From Halomonas sp. DQ26W (GTDB taxonomy: Bacteria; Pseudomonadota; Gammaproteobacteria; Pseudomonadales; Halomonadaceae): a stretch of DNA of 63,640 bases. The notes below the pieces were generated by a model, which did no database searches, was not told the origin of the DNA, and saw only the letters and a program-made list of their open reading frames with translations. The stretch's first letter is position 1. The number at the start of each line of letters is the position of its first letter. Shown here piece by piece: positions 1 through 8,196 of this stretch. The stretch spans positions 1-63,640 of the forward strand of contig NZ_QPKI01000023.1 of the NCBI RefSeq assembly GCF_003339685.1. Direction: 5' to 3'. The translations under genes and the position numbers were made by a program.

Positions 1-121
1 CGTGGATTCCGGGGAAGACGCCGAAATCGGTCACGATGAAACGGAATGGGCGGTCACGATGGCCCGGAACAGGCGGTCACGATAGAACGGAACGGTCGGT
101 CACGATGACCCGGAATACGCA
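1..121. mobile_element. End of an IS21-like insertion element (partial)
   Basis: The left edge of the window carries four copies of CGGTCACGAT spaced exactly 23 bp apart (starts 28, 51, 74, 97), each followed by a variable block and CGGAA. Multiple short direct repeats at a terminus are typical of IS21-family ends, where the IstA transposase binds. The element appears to stop at the CA dinucleotide at 120–121, fitting the TG...CA termini of that family, because from 122 onward the sequence is the 3' 20 nt of a CRISPR repeat. No istA or istB coding sequence is inside the window, so the family assignment is inference from the repeats and the junction. Confidence 0.6.
28..119 (+). repeat. Four 23-bp direct repeats inside the IS end
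   Basis: Four tandem units of 23 bp each start with CGGTCACGAT and contain CGGAA about 5 bp further on; the intervening bases vary. They are probably the transposase-binding repeats of the insertion element. The exact spacing places them on the same face of the helix every two turns. Confidence 0.75.
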
Positions 122-2482
122 CCGCCCAGGCAGCTCAGAAAATGTCCAGCTTGCCGTACACCCTGCACACCAAGTGCGCTGCCGCCCAGGCAGCTCAGAA
201 ATCACCACAGTGTCACCAAAATCATGGATAACCAGTGCGCTGCCGCCCAGGCAGCTCAGAAATCCACATAATGGCCCCAACCAGCGCAGAACGGGTGCGC
301 TGCCGCCCAGGCAGCTCAGAAATTGATAGCGGGCATGGCGCTGCGGGAGAGCTTGTGCGCTGCCGCCCAGGCAGCTCAGAAAAGGGCAAGCGCTGTGCGG
401 TGTTCTGTGTGAGCGTGCGCTGCCGCCCAGGCAGCTCAGAAACAGGAGCCACCCCATGGCACGCAGCTATGTAAGTGCGCTGCCGCCCAGGCAGCTCAGA
501 AAATGATGCTGGCATAGAGATGGAGGATGCGAGAGTGCGCTGCCGCCCAGGCAGCTCAGAAAGCGATGGACGCGGTGGTAGATGGTGGTCATTGGTGCGC
601 TGCCGCCCAGGCAGCTCAGAAAAACCAGTTGATCACCATGCCGGTCGCCATCAGGTGCGCTGCCGCCCAGGCAGCTCAGAAAATGACAGCGCGGATGAGG
701 CGGGCGCATCGCTGGTGCGCTGCCGCCCAGGCAGCTCAGAAAAGGGGCTAGACGATGCGTAAGTGGTTCGCCATGTGCGCTGCCGCCCAGGCAGCTCAGA
801 AAAGGCCAGCAAGCCGGCTGCCGACCACCCGTGGGTGCGCTGCCGCCCAGGCAGCTCAGAAATGCACAATATGCGCATGAGTGGGAGGTCGTTAGTGCGC
901 TGCCGCCCAGGCAGCTCAGAAAAGCACGCCGTGCGCGCTGACCCCGCTGGGGCTGTGCGCTGCCGCCCAGGCAGCTCAGAAAGTTCGCGGCTAGCGGCAG
1001 GCAGGTCGCTTGAAGTGCGCTGCCGCCCAGGCAGCTCAGAAAGCCTATGTCGCGCGAACAGTGCGGAAGGATGAGTGCGCTGCCGCCCAGGCAGCTCAGA
1101 AATGCCGGTACGCAAGAAGCGGAGGGCAGAGACAGTGCGCTGCCGCCCAGGCAGCTCAGAAATACGACCTGGGCGCCAAGCCCGAACCATCCGAGTGCGC
1201 TGCCGCCCAGGCAGCTCAGAAAAGCTCCACAACCCGCTCCGCCAGCATATCTCTGTGCGCTGCCGCCCAGGCAGCTCAGAAAACGACACCAGCCACGTCG
1301 ATGCGCTGATGACCGTGCGCTGCCGCCCAGGCAGCTCAGAAATACGACCTGGGCGCCAAGCCCGAACCATCCGAGTGCGCTGCCGCCCAGGCAGCTCAGA
1401 AAGCCACCCTGCCGTAGCAGGTTGACCATCTCAGGTGCGCTGCCGCCCAGGCAGCTCAGAAAATGAAGCGCGGCGTGGCCATGCAGGCGGCTAAGTGCGC
1501 TGCCGCCCAGGCAGCTCAGAAAAAGCTGGCCCGCCAGCTAGACAGCACCATCGGGTGCGCTGCCGCCCAGGCAGCTCAGAAAGATGAGCCCACCAGCTAC
1601 GGCGCTCAGCTTGAGTGCGCTGCCGCCCAGGCAGCTCAGAAACAAGGACGCATCATAAGCTCCTGGGTATAGTAGTGCGCTGCCGCCCAGGCAGCTCAGA
1701 AATCGCGTGCTTTGTTTTGCGCTTTGCTGATACGGTGCGCTGCCGCCCAGGCAGCTCAGAAATTCAAGACCTTCGCTGCCGACGACCTGGTGGTGTGCGC
1801 TGCCGCCCAGGCAGCTCAGAAACTTGCCGCCGTTGCCCGCCTGCCTGGCGTTATGTGCGCTGCCGCCCAGGCAGCTCAGAAAACTCGCCACGCGGCAGGG
1901 CGGGCAAGAAAAACGTGCGCTGCCGCCCAGGCAGCTCAGAAAATTAGAACTGCTCCTCATCTTGCGGTGTGTCTGTGCGCTGCCGCCCAGGCAGCTCAGA
2001 AAGCCGTGCGCATCGGTGATGAGGTCATCCGCTAGTGCGCTGCCGCCCAGGCAGCTCAGAAACACCAAGACGGTCACGGCCTTCCAGTCGGGGCGTGCGC
2101 TGCCGCCCAGGCAGCTCAGAAAAGGTCCTCCAGCACATTCTCGACGCCCAGGATGTGCGCTGCCGCCCAGGCAGCTCAGAAAACCTCCATCGAGCGGTAG
2201 CGGAATGCGCCCGTGTGCGCTGCCGCCCAGGCAGCTCAGAAAGGGAGATCCAAGCATCAGTAGATTCGGGCTGCGTGCGCTGCCGCCCAGGCAGCTCAGA
2301 AAGGATTGTTGACGCGCTGATGCCGCTCTCTCGGGTGCGCTGCCGCCCAGGCAGCTCAGAAAGTGGCGCGGCTCCGAGGTAATCGGGCATCACGGTGCGC
2401 TGCCGCCCAGGCAGCTCAGAAAACGGTAATGAGGGATTCCGGCGTCTCGATCCCGTGCGCTGCCGCCCAGGCAGCTCAGAAA
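122..2482 (+). CRISPR. CRISPR array, type I-F repeat class, 39 spacers
   Basis: Thirty-nine identical 28-nt repeats start at 174 and then every 60 nt from 235 to 2455, preceded by a truncated copy at 122–141 (last 20 nt only). The repeat begins GTGCGC, has a 5-bp stem CTGCC/GGCAG around a GCCCA loop and ends AGAAA, which is the type I-F architecture. Spacers are 32 nt (one of 33 nt at 202–234), giving 39 in all. Known orientation of I-F repeats puts the leader on the left, where the IS end sits, so no leader is visible. Spacers 1163–1194 and 1343–1374 are identical. The last repeat is not degenerate. No cas gene occurs in the window; cas1, cas2-3 and csy genes, if present, must lie beyond the left edge. 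Spacer targets are unknown. Confidence 0.98.
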
Positions 2483-2489
2483 GCAAGGC

Positions 2490-3306
2490 CTGGCAACACC
2501 GCGGTCGCGAGCTAAAGCTACCTCCAACAACGTTCTTTTCTTATGTAGATGGAAGGCGGCCAGGGGCGTTCCGTTTACGCGCCGTGTCATGGCCGTGGGG
2601 TGCGGCGGTGGGGAGCGTTGCTGTTGGTGTTCTTCGCCAGGTCGGGCAACACCGGGGTCGCGAGCTGAAGCTACCTCCAACAGCGTACCTTTCTTATGTA
2701 GATGGTAGGCGGCAGGGGCGTTCCGTTTACGGGCCGTGTCATGGCCGTGGGGTGCGTCGGTGAGGAGCGCTGCTGTTGGTGTTCATCGCCAGGCTTGGCA
2801 ACACCGCGGTCGCGAGCTAAAGCTACCTCCAACAACGTTCTTTTCTTATGTAGATGGAAGGCGGCAGGGGCGTTCTGTTTACGCGCCGTGTCATGGCCGT
2901 GGGGTGCGGCGGTGGGGAGCGCTGCTGTTGGTGTTCTCTCCAAGGTTGGCAACACCGCGGTCGCGAGCTAAAGCTACCTCCAACAACGTTCTTTTCTTAT
3001 GTAGATGGAAGGCGGCAGGGGCGTTCTGTTTACGCGCCGTGTCATGGCCGTGGGGTGCGTCGGTGAGGAGCGTTGCTGTTGGTGTTCTTCGCCAGGTCGG
3101 GCAACACCGCGGTCGCGAGCTAAAGCTACCTCCAACAGCGTACTTTTCTTATGTGGATGGAAGGCGGCCAGGGGCGTTCCGTTTATGCGCCGTGTCATGG
3201 CCGTGGGGTGCGGCGGTGGTGATTGCCGGCGTTGGCGTTCATCGCCAGGTTTGGCAACACCGCGGTCGCGAGCTGAAGCTACCTCCTGCAGCGGTTTTTT
3301 CTTATG
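2490..3306. repeat. Tandem array of ~152-bp REP-containing units
   Basis: The block CAACACCGCGGTCGCGAGC recurs at 2494, 2647 (one mismatch), 2799, 2950, 3102 and 3255, i.e. five full units of 151–153 bp and a partial sixth. Each unit has a REP-like part (GCGAGCTAAAGCTACCTCC, an imperfect palindrome around AGCT-AA-AGCT) and a second conserved part with TTCTTATGTAGATGGAAGG and GTGTCATGGCCGTGGGG. The array starts within 12 bp of the last CRISPR repeat. Unit length is not a multiple of three throughout and no frame runs through it with a plausible start, so it is taken as non-coding. It resembles extragenic REP elements of Halomonas and Pseudomonas, but tandem iteration at this period is unusual. 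Confidence 0.85.
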
Positions 3307-3375
3307 TCGTTGAGTCGTTTGTGTGGTGTTGGGTTGCGGTATGCTGGTGCGACAACAGCTTGGGAGGGTTTTGCT

Positions 3376-3966
3376 ATGACCGATCAAACCGCTTTTCAGC
3401 AGGCGATGGCGGCTCTCGATGCCTTGCATGCGGAGGATCCTCGCCGGGTGGAGGTCGAGGGGGAGTCGCTGCCGATGGAGCTGTGGCATGCGGGGCGCAT
3501 GAGTGCTTGGCTGGAGCGGGTGGCGCCGGCGGCGGATGAGCTGACGCAGCTGGCGGTGCGTTCGCAGCATATGCAGCGCTGGCAGGTGCCGCGCAGCGAG
3601 TATCCGGAGGGCCGGGTGGGGTATCTGACCTGGCGGCGTGACCAGGCCAAGCGGGCCGGCGAGACCACGGCGCGGGTGATGGAGGCGTGCGGCTATTCGC
3701 CGGAGGATGCGGCGCGGGTGGCGCAGATGATCCGCAAGCAGGGCCTAGGCCGCGACGAGGGCACCCAGGCGGTGGAGGATTGTGCCTGCCTGGTGTTCCT
3801 GGAGAACTACTTCGCCGACTTCTCGAAGCAGGTCGACCACGATCACCTGATTCGCATCGTGCAGATGACCTGGAAGAAGATGTCGCCAAAGGCCCATGAA
3901 CTGGCGCTCGAGTTGCCGATGACCGACAAGGCGCGGGGGCTGGTGGAGGAAGCCCTGGCGGGCTAG
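3376..3966 (+). CDS. DUF4202 family protein
   Basis: This encodes a 196-residue soluble protein resembling the DUF4202 family, whose biochemical role is not established. No signal peptide or membrane segment is visible. The sequence has family-like blocks such as ELWHAGRMSAWLER near residue 35, YLTWRRDQAKRAG near 85 and CACLVFLENYFADF near 140. The ATG at 3376 is preferred over the in-frame ATG at 3304 because GGGAGG lies about eight bases upstream, whereas the earlier start lies in the last degenerate REP unit. It is the first ordinary gene after the CRISPR/repeat region and is convergent with the C45 hydrolase gene. Confidence 0.8.
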   Translation: MTDQTAFQQAMAALDALHAEDPRRVEVEGESLPMELWHAGRMSAWLERVAPAADELTQLAVRSQHMQRWQVPRSEYPEGRVGYLTWRRDQAKRAGETTARVMEACGYSPEDAARVAQMIRKQGLGRDEGTQAVEDCACLVFLENYFADFSKQVDHDHLIRIVQMTWKKMSPKAHELALELPMTDKARGLVEEALAG

Positions 3967-4026
3967 GCGGGATTGAGCCGAGTGCAGGTGGTGCTCTTCC
4001 AGGGATGGTGAGGTGCGTCAGGACGG

Positions 4027-5106
4027 TTAGCGCTGACTCGGCCGGCCCAGGGTCACCGTGAGGCTGTCTTGGGTTTCGCACGGCTTCCCGTGGCGCAGGG
4101 TCAGGCGGCGTTCGCCCAGCTCCATGACCACGGCGAACAGGGTTTCCATGCGTTCGTCGGGGGGCTGGTCGGGGTTGAAGTGGCGACAAATCGACAGCGG
4201 GGCGTTGTGGTGGTCGCTGAGGATGTCGAACAGGGTGGCTTCGTCCACCTCGCTGTCGGTGGCCAGTTCGTCGTGCAGCAGGGTATCGAGCCGCTGCAGC
4301 CGGGGCTGCGAGTCGATGCGGGGGAAGTCCTGGACCTGGCAGCCGGCGGCGTAGAGGTGGTTGGTGTGGGTGACGATGCCGTCCTGCGGCGTGAGCCGGC
4401 CGGGCTCGCCGGGCTGCACCTCCAGGCCCATGGCCCGGCCGTCGCCAGCGGCGAGCAGGAAGTGGGCCGGTGAGCAAACCCGGTCGTTACGGGCCACGTC
4501 CAGGGCGCTCTCCCAGTCGGGGCATTCCAGTATCTTGCGCAGCGCCACGTGGATCGGCAGTCCGTCGCCGCAGGTCTGCGAGCGGATGGCGTTGAGGCAT
4601 ACGCCGATACCGTTGGCGTTCATGCCCACCTTGCCGACCATGCCCGCTTCGCCGACGCTGACCAGCGGCACGCTGCCGGTACCGTCGATATGCAGGACCA
4701 CCACGTTGTGCAACTGATCGGTGCGCCAGTCCCAGTTCTGGGCCAGCCACTGGCGGCCCTGACGCTGCAGCGAGAAGGCCGAGCAGCCGCCGCTGGCGCG
4801 GGTCAGTGCGATCTCGCTGCGGCAGTTGAGGGTGAGGATGTCGGTGACGTCGACCCCGGCGCCTTCGGCGATGCCTGCCATCTCCTCTAGGATGGCGGGA
4901 AAACCCCGCTCGATCATGGCCTGGAAGCGCACGGCTTCCTGGCGGGCCTCTTCCCAGCGGATGCCGACGAAGTCGTGGAATAGCTGTGCGTATACCGCCA
5001 GGCTGTGTTGAATAAGCCGGGTATGAATGCGGCCATGCGCCGCGCCGATGTCATGCCGGTTGCCGGACAACCGGGTCACCGCCAGGGTGTGGGTGGGCTC
5101 GGTCAC
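4027..5106 (-). CDS. C45 family autoproteolytic acyltransferase/hydrolase
   Basis: The 359-residue product resembles peptidase family C45 (acyl-CoA:6-aminopenicillanic acid acyltransferase-like), Ntn hydrolases that cleave themselves before a catalytic cysteine and then act on amide bonds. The candidate nucleophile is Cys108 in GGCSAFS, followed by NWDWR near residue 124, the usual arrangement. No signal peptide is seen, so it is probably cytoplasmic; the substrate is unknown. Translation appears to start at GTG (5104–5106), with GAGGAAG upstream, and this GTGA overlaps the stop codon of the dienelactone hydrolase remnant, so the two are translationally coupled. Proximity to an amino-acid-type ABC importer suggests peptide- or amide-derived substrates, but that is inference. 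Confidence 0.75.
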   Translation of the reverse strand: MTEPTHTLAVTRLSGNRHDIGAAHGRIHTRLIQHSLAVYAQLFHDFVGIRWEEARQEAVRFQAMIERGFPAILEEMAGIAEGAGVDVTDILTLNCRSEIALTRASGGCSAFSLQRQGRQWLAQNWDWRTDQLHNVVVLHIDGTGSVPLVSVGEAGMVGKVGMNANGIGVCLNAIRSQTCGDGLPIHVALRKILECPDWESALDVARNDRVCSPAHFLLAAGDGRAMGLEVQPGEPGRLTPQDGIVTHTNHLYAAGCQVQDFPRIDSQPRLQRLDTLLHDELATDSEVDEATLFDILSDHHNAPLSICRHFNPDQPPDERMETLFAVVMELGERRLTLRHGKPCETQDSLTVTLGRPSQR

Positions 5107-5381
5107 AGCACTTCCTCGAGCAGATCCAGGAAGGCCGACCAGGAGTGCTCGTCGGCGCGCTGGCGTTCGTAGTCGTCCAGGCCGTTCCAGTCATGAATGA
5201 TCAGCACCGCGCCGCGGGATTCGCCGTCGGCGGTGGCGAGATAGCCTTCGAAGCTTTTGTTGTCGACCTCGTAGACGATATCGCTGCCGGACGGGGTAAA
5301 AGCGTGGGCGCTGGTGGCAAGGCCAAGACTGACCAGTAGGGGCAGGCTGCCTGCCAGGCGGGGAGAGGTTGCGGGCCGCAT
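5103..5381 (-). pseudogene. Dienelactone hydrolase family remnant, internally deleted
   Basis: The 92-codon ORF begins with a signal peptide (cleavage near AHA, residue 27) and the N-terminal strand and IIHDWNGLDDYERQRADE block of a secreted dienelactone hydrolase. It then jumps to HSWSAFLDLLEEVL, which matches the extreme C-terminus of the family. The roughly 150 residues between, holding the catalytic Cys, Asp and His, are missing without loss of frame. Both sides of the junction in normal homologues tend to read ADE (residues 76–78 here), so deletion between short homologies is likely. It cannot be an active hydrolase. The reading frame remains open and its stop overlaps the start of the C45 gene, so it may persist as a translational leader. 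Confidence 0.75.
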
Positions 5382-5443
5382 GGGGTTGCTCCTGTCGCTT
5401 GGGCGTGGTTCGGACCCTCAGTATAGGTGCCCCGGAGACGGCC

Positions 5444-5531
5444 AGGCGCCAACGTTGAATTTTTCCCCATCAGTCTGTCGGCGATTATTCCACGTGATCA
5501 GCGGGTTAGCGCTTCATTGATTGTCGCTAAC
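5444..5531. promoter_or_regulatory. Inverted repeats upstream of the ABC binding-protein gene
   Basis: Between the dienelactone hydrolase remnant and the binding-protein gene, GTTAGCG (5505–5511) is inverted as CGCTAAC (5525–5531), and GCCAACGTT near 5450 is inverted as AACGTTGGC near 5529. Either could be an operator for the downstream gene; no regulator can be assigned from the sequence. Confidence 0.3.
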
Positions 5532-5617
5532 GTTGGCAGTGGGGCTTGTGTTTTGGTGCCGATCCTTCCAGATTTAGGGGGTGCACTTTTTTCGCAACCA
5601 GAGTGAGAAGAACAACC

Positions 5618-6823
5618 ATGAAAAAACGCGTTTTGGCGATGGCCGTCGCAGCATCCAGCCTGGCATTCGTCGGTGCGGCGCAGGCTGAAGTGAAGATCGG
5701 TTTTCTGGGGGGCTTCACCGGCCCGATCGAGAGCCTGACGCCACCGATCTTCGATGGTGCCCAGCTGGCGGTCCAGCAGATCAATGATCAGGGGGGCATC
5801 CTGGGCGGCCAGACGCTGGTCATGCCCAGTGCGGATACCACCTGTAGCGACGCTTCGGCGGCCTCCAATGCGGCGGACCGCATGGTCAACACCGAACAGG
5901 TCACCGCCATCGTGGGTGCGCTGTGTACCGGGGCGACCATTGCGGCGGCCAACAACGCCGGCATCCCCGGCGGCGTGGTGATGGTGTCGCCGGCCTCCAC
6001 GGCTCCGGCGGTTTCCGAGTTGGACGACAACGACCTGGTCTTTCGTACCGTGCCGTCGGATGCCTTCCAGGGCGAGATCCTGGCCAAGCTGATGCTCGAC
6101 AAGGGCTTCGATGAGGTTGCGGTCACCTACGTCAACAACGACTACGGTCGCGGCCTGGCCGACGCCTTCGTCGAGGCCTTCGAGGCCGGCGGCGGTTTTG
6201 TCGCCGAGAACCTGGCCCACGAGGACGGCCGCGCCGACTATCGCTCCGAGCTAGGCTCGCTCTCCGGCAGCGGTGCCGAGACGCTGGTAGTGCTGGCCTA
6301 TGCCGACGGCTCCGGCCAGACCGTGCTGCGTCAGGCCTACGAGAGCGGTATGTTCACCCAGTACGCTGGCGCCGACGGCATGGTGGGTACGTCGCTGGTC
6401 GAGGCGGTGGGTGCCGATGTCCTAGAAGGCATGATCGCCACCCGCCCGGGCAGCCCGGACCTGCCGGGTACCGAGCTCTTCAACCAGGCCGCCGAGGAAG
6501 CGGGCTTCGACCCCAGCGCGGTCTTCGCCGCCCAGGCCTACGACGCCGCCTTCCTGCTGGCGCTGGCCATCGAGCAGAACGGCAGCGCCGAGCGTGAAGG
6601 GCTCTCCGCGGCGCTGCGCAGCGTCTCCAGCGAGCCCGGCGAAGTGATCCTGCCCGGCGAGTGGGAAAAGGCCGTTGAGCTGATCGCTGCCGGTACCGAG
6701 ATCAACTACGAGGGCGCTTCCGGCCGGCATGAGTTCGACGAGGCCGGCGACGTGCCTGGTGTCGTGGTCGAAATGGTAGTGGAAGACGGCGCCTTCGTCA
6801 GCAAGGGGCAGGTCGACCTCTAA
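5618..6823 (+). CDS. ABC transporter substrate-binding protein, branched-chain amino acid (LivK-like) type
   Basis: The 401-residue product is a periplasmic type I binding protein of the Leu/Ile/Val (peripla_BP_6) family. It has a signal peptide (MKKRVLAMAV... ending AQA, residue 24), then VKIGFLGGFTGPIE, the ligand-facing N-terminal strand, and a YVNNDYGRG hinge-side motif near residue 170. It delivers a ligand to a LivHM-type permease, presumably the one encoded convergently at 6889–10785. ATG 5618 was chosen over 5546 because it begins the signal peptide. Ligand identity (amino acid, urea, short amide or other) cannot be read from sequence. The gene is on the opposite strand from its permease genes and shares a bidirectional terminator with them. 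Confidence 0.88.
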   Translation: MKKRVLAMAVAASSLAFVGAAQAEVKIGFLGGFTGPIESLTPPIFDGAQLAVQQINDQGGILGGQTLVMPSADTTCSDASAASNAADRMVNTEQVTAIVGALCTGATIAAANNAGIPGGVVMVSPASTAPAVSELDDNDLVFRTVPSDAFQGEILAKLMLDKGFDEVAVTYVNNDYGRGLADAFVEAFEAGGGFVAENLAHEDGRADYRSELGSLSGSGAETLVVLAYADGSGQTVLRQAYESGMFTQYAGADGMVGTSLVEAVGADVLEGMIATRPGSPDLPGTELFNQAAEEAGFDPSAVFAAQAYDAAFLLALAIEQNGSAEREGLSAALRSVSSEPGEVILPGEWEKAVELIAAGTEINYEGASGRHEFDEAGDVPGVVVEMVVEDGAFVSKGQVDL

Positions 6824-6849
6824 GACGGTAGCGCAATGCGGCAATAAAT

Positions 6850-6880
6850 AGCCCCGGCGGGTTTATACCCCGCCGGGGCT
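6850..6880. terminator. Bidirectional hairpin terminator between binding protein and livM
   Basis: A 12-bp perfect stem AGCCCCGGCGGG/CCCGCCGGGGCT with a 7-nt loop lies between two convergent stops, with A/T-rich flanks (AATAAAT on the left, TATTACTT on the right). It can terminate both the binding-protein gene and the liv operon. Confidence 0.9.
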
Positions 6881-6888
6881 TATTACTT

Positions 6889-8196
6889 CTAACCGTGGTG
6901 CTTGACCTTCTCTGGCAACAACCCCTTTGGCGCGAAGCGCAGCACCAGGGTGATCAACAGGCCGATCACCAGCACCCGGGCCTGCAGTGCCCGGCTGGAG
7001 AGATTGGCGGGAGGCTCCCAGCCGAAGGCGCCTTCGCCGAACATCACCGCCAGGTTCATCAGGAACAGCGCCAGCGGTTCCGACATCAGCCAGATGATAT
7101 AGACCGCCACGGCGCCGAAAATGGTGCCCAGGTTATTGCCGGGGCCGCCGAGGATCACCATCACCAGCACCAGGAAGGTGTGGTTGAGCGGCAGGTAGCC
7201 CTGGGGGTCGAACAGGCTGTTGAACGTGGCCAGCGCACCGCCGCCGACGCCCATCAGAATGCAGCCCAGTACGAAGATCTCCAGGCGACGCTTGTTGATA
7301 TCCTTGCCCATGGCCGCGGCGGAGACTTCGTTGTCGCGGATGGCGCGGATCATGCGGCCCCACGGTGCATGGTAAGCGCGGTGCAGCAGGAAGAAAATCA
7401 CCGCGATCATCACCGCCGTCACCGACAGATAGATCGCACGAGAGAGAGTGAAGCCCAGTTCGGCAGGCCCAGGTGTGGGCCAGGGCAGCGGTGAGACGGT
7501 GGCGGTGCCGCGGGTCAGCCAGTCGGAGTTCTTGAGGAAGGCCTTGATGATCTCGGCGATGCCCAGGGTGGCGATGGCCAGGTAGTCGCTGCGCAGGCCC
7601 AGGCAGATGCGCCCGATGTAATAGCCGATGCCGCCGGCCAGCGCTCCGCCGACGATCCAGCCGGTCCAGGCCGGCAGACCCAGGCCGCCGACAAAGCCTG
7701 CCCGGGACTGAATTTCACTGGTGACCTCGCGCAGCATGCTGATGACGACCAGATAGAGCACCACTGCCAGGATCACGGCGAATACCGTACGCAGCGTTTT
7801 CGGCACACCGAGGCGGTCGAGCCGGGTGGCGCCGACCACGAGCACGATCGCGGCCACTATATAGAGCAGCACGCGGCCTAGCTCGCCGGGCAGTTCGCTG
7901 CCCCAGAAGTCGTCGTTGATCGGTACGCTGAAGAACATCGCGGAGAAACCGCCGATGGCGACGAAGCCCATGACGCCGGCATTGAATTGGCCGGCGTAGC
8001 CCCATTGGATGGTGAGGCCCAGGGCCAGGATGGCGTAGCAGGAGGCCTCTACCAGCATGCGGGTGCTGTAGGCGGTGCCCATGGCCATATAGACGCCCAG
8101 TACTGCCACCAGCAGGGCGCCGAATAGCACGACTTCGCGTACCGGAAAGCGGCTCTGTGACGTCGTCTCGGTCGGGGTGGGAGTGGGGTTGCTCAT
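6889..8196 (-). CDS. livM: Branched-chain amino acid-type ABC transporter permease LivM
   Basis: This 435-residue polytopic inner-membrane protein is the LivM half of a LivHMGF-type importer. It has many hydrophobic segments starting with VLFGALLVAVLGVYMA and the permease block SDYLAIATLGIAEIIKAFL followed by the EAA-like loop near AIRDNEVSAAAMGKD. It is somewhat longer than typical LivM because of an extra hydrophobic insertion between about residues 110 and 175. Its ATG overlaps the livH stop (ATGA at 8194–8198), implying translational coupling. It is the last gene of the liv operon before the shared terminator. Confidence 0.9.
   Translation of the reverse strand: MSNPTPTPTETTSQSRFPVREVVLFGALLVAVLGVYMAMGTAYSTRMLVEASCYAILALGLTIQWGYAGQFNAGVMGFVAIGGFSAMFFSVPINDDFWGSELPGELGRVLLYIVAAIVLVVGATRLDRLGVPKTLRTVFAVILAVVLYLVVISMLREVTSEIQSRAGFVGGLGLPAWTGWIVGGALAGGIGYYIGRICLGLRSDYLAIATLGIAEIIKAFLKNSDWLTRGTATVSPLPWPTPGPAELGFTLSRAIYLSVTAVMIAVIFFLLHRAYHAPWGRMIRAIRDNEVSAAAMGKDINKRRLEIFVLGCILMGVGGGALATFNSLFDPQGYLPLNHTFLVLVMVILGGPGNNLGTIFGAVAVYIIWLMSEPLALFLMNLAVMFGEGAFGWEPPANLSSRALQARVLVIGLLITLVLRFAPKGLLPEKVKHHG

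Noticed and set aside
77..2486. Many repetitive ORFs on both strands through the CRISPR array, with recurrent peptides such as RCRPGSSE or FLSCLGGSA
   Set aside because: They arise because the 60-bp period is divisible by three, so each frame repeats. They have no ribosome-binding sites and the spacers do not encode a continuous protein.
2483..3306. The repeats right of the array as a CRISPR leader
   Set aside because: Repeat orientation puts the leader on the left, leaders are not tandemly repeated at 152 bp, and the sequence looks like REP elements.
2736..3539. A 267-codon plus-strand ORF through the tandem REP array into the DUF4202 gene
   Set aside because: Its first part is repeat-derived and its end runs out of frame through a real gene. 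Unit lengths vary by single bases, so no frame is conserved between copies.
5546..5617. Longer start for the ABC binding protein
   Set aside because: It would put 24 charged residues before an otherwise standard signal peptide.
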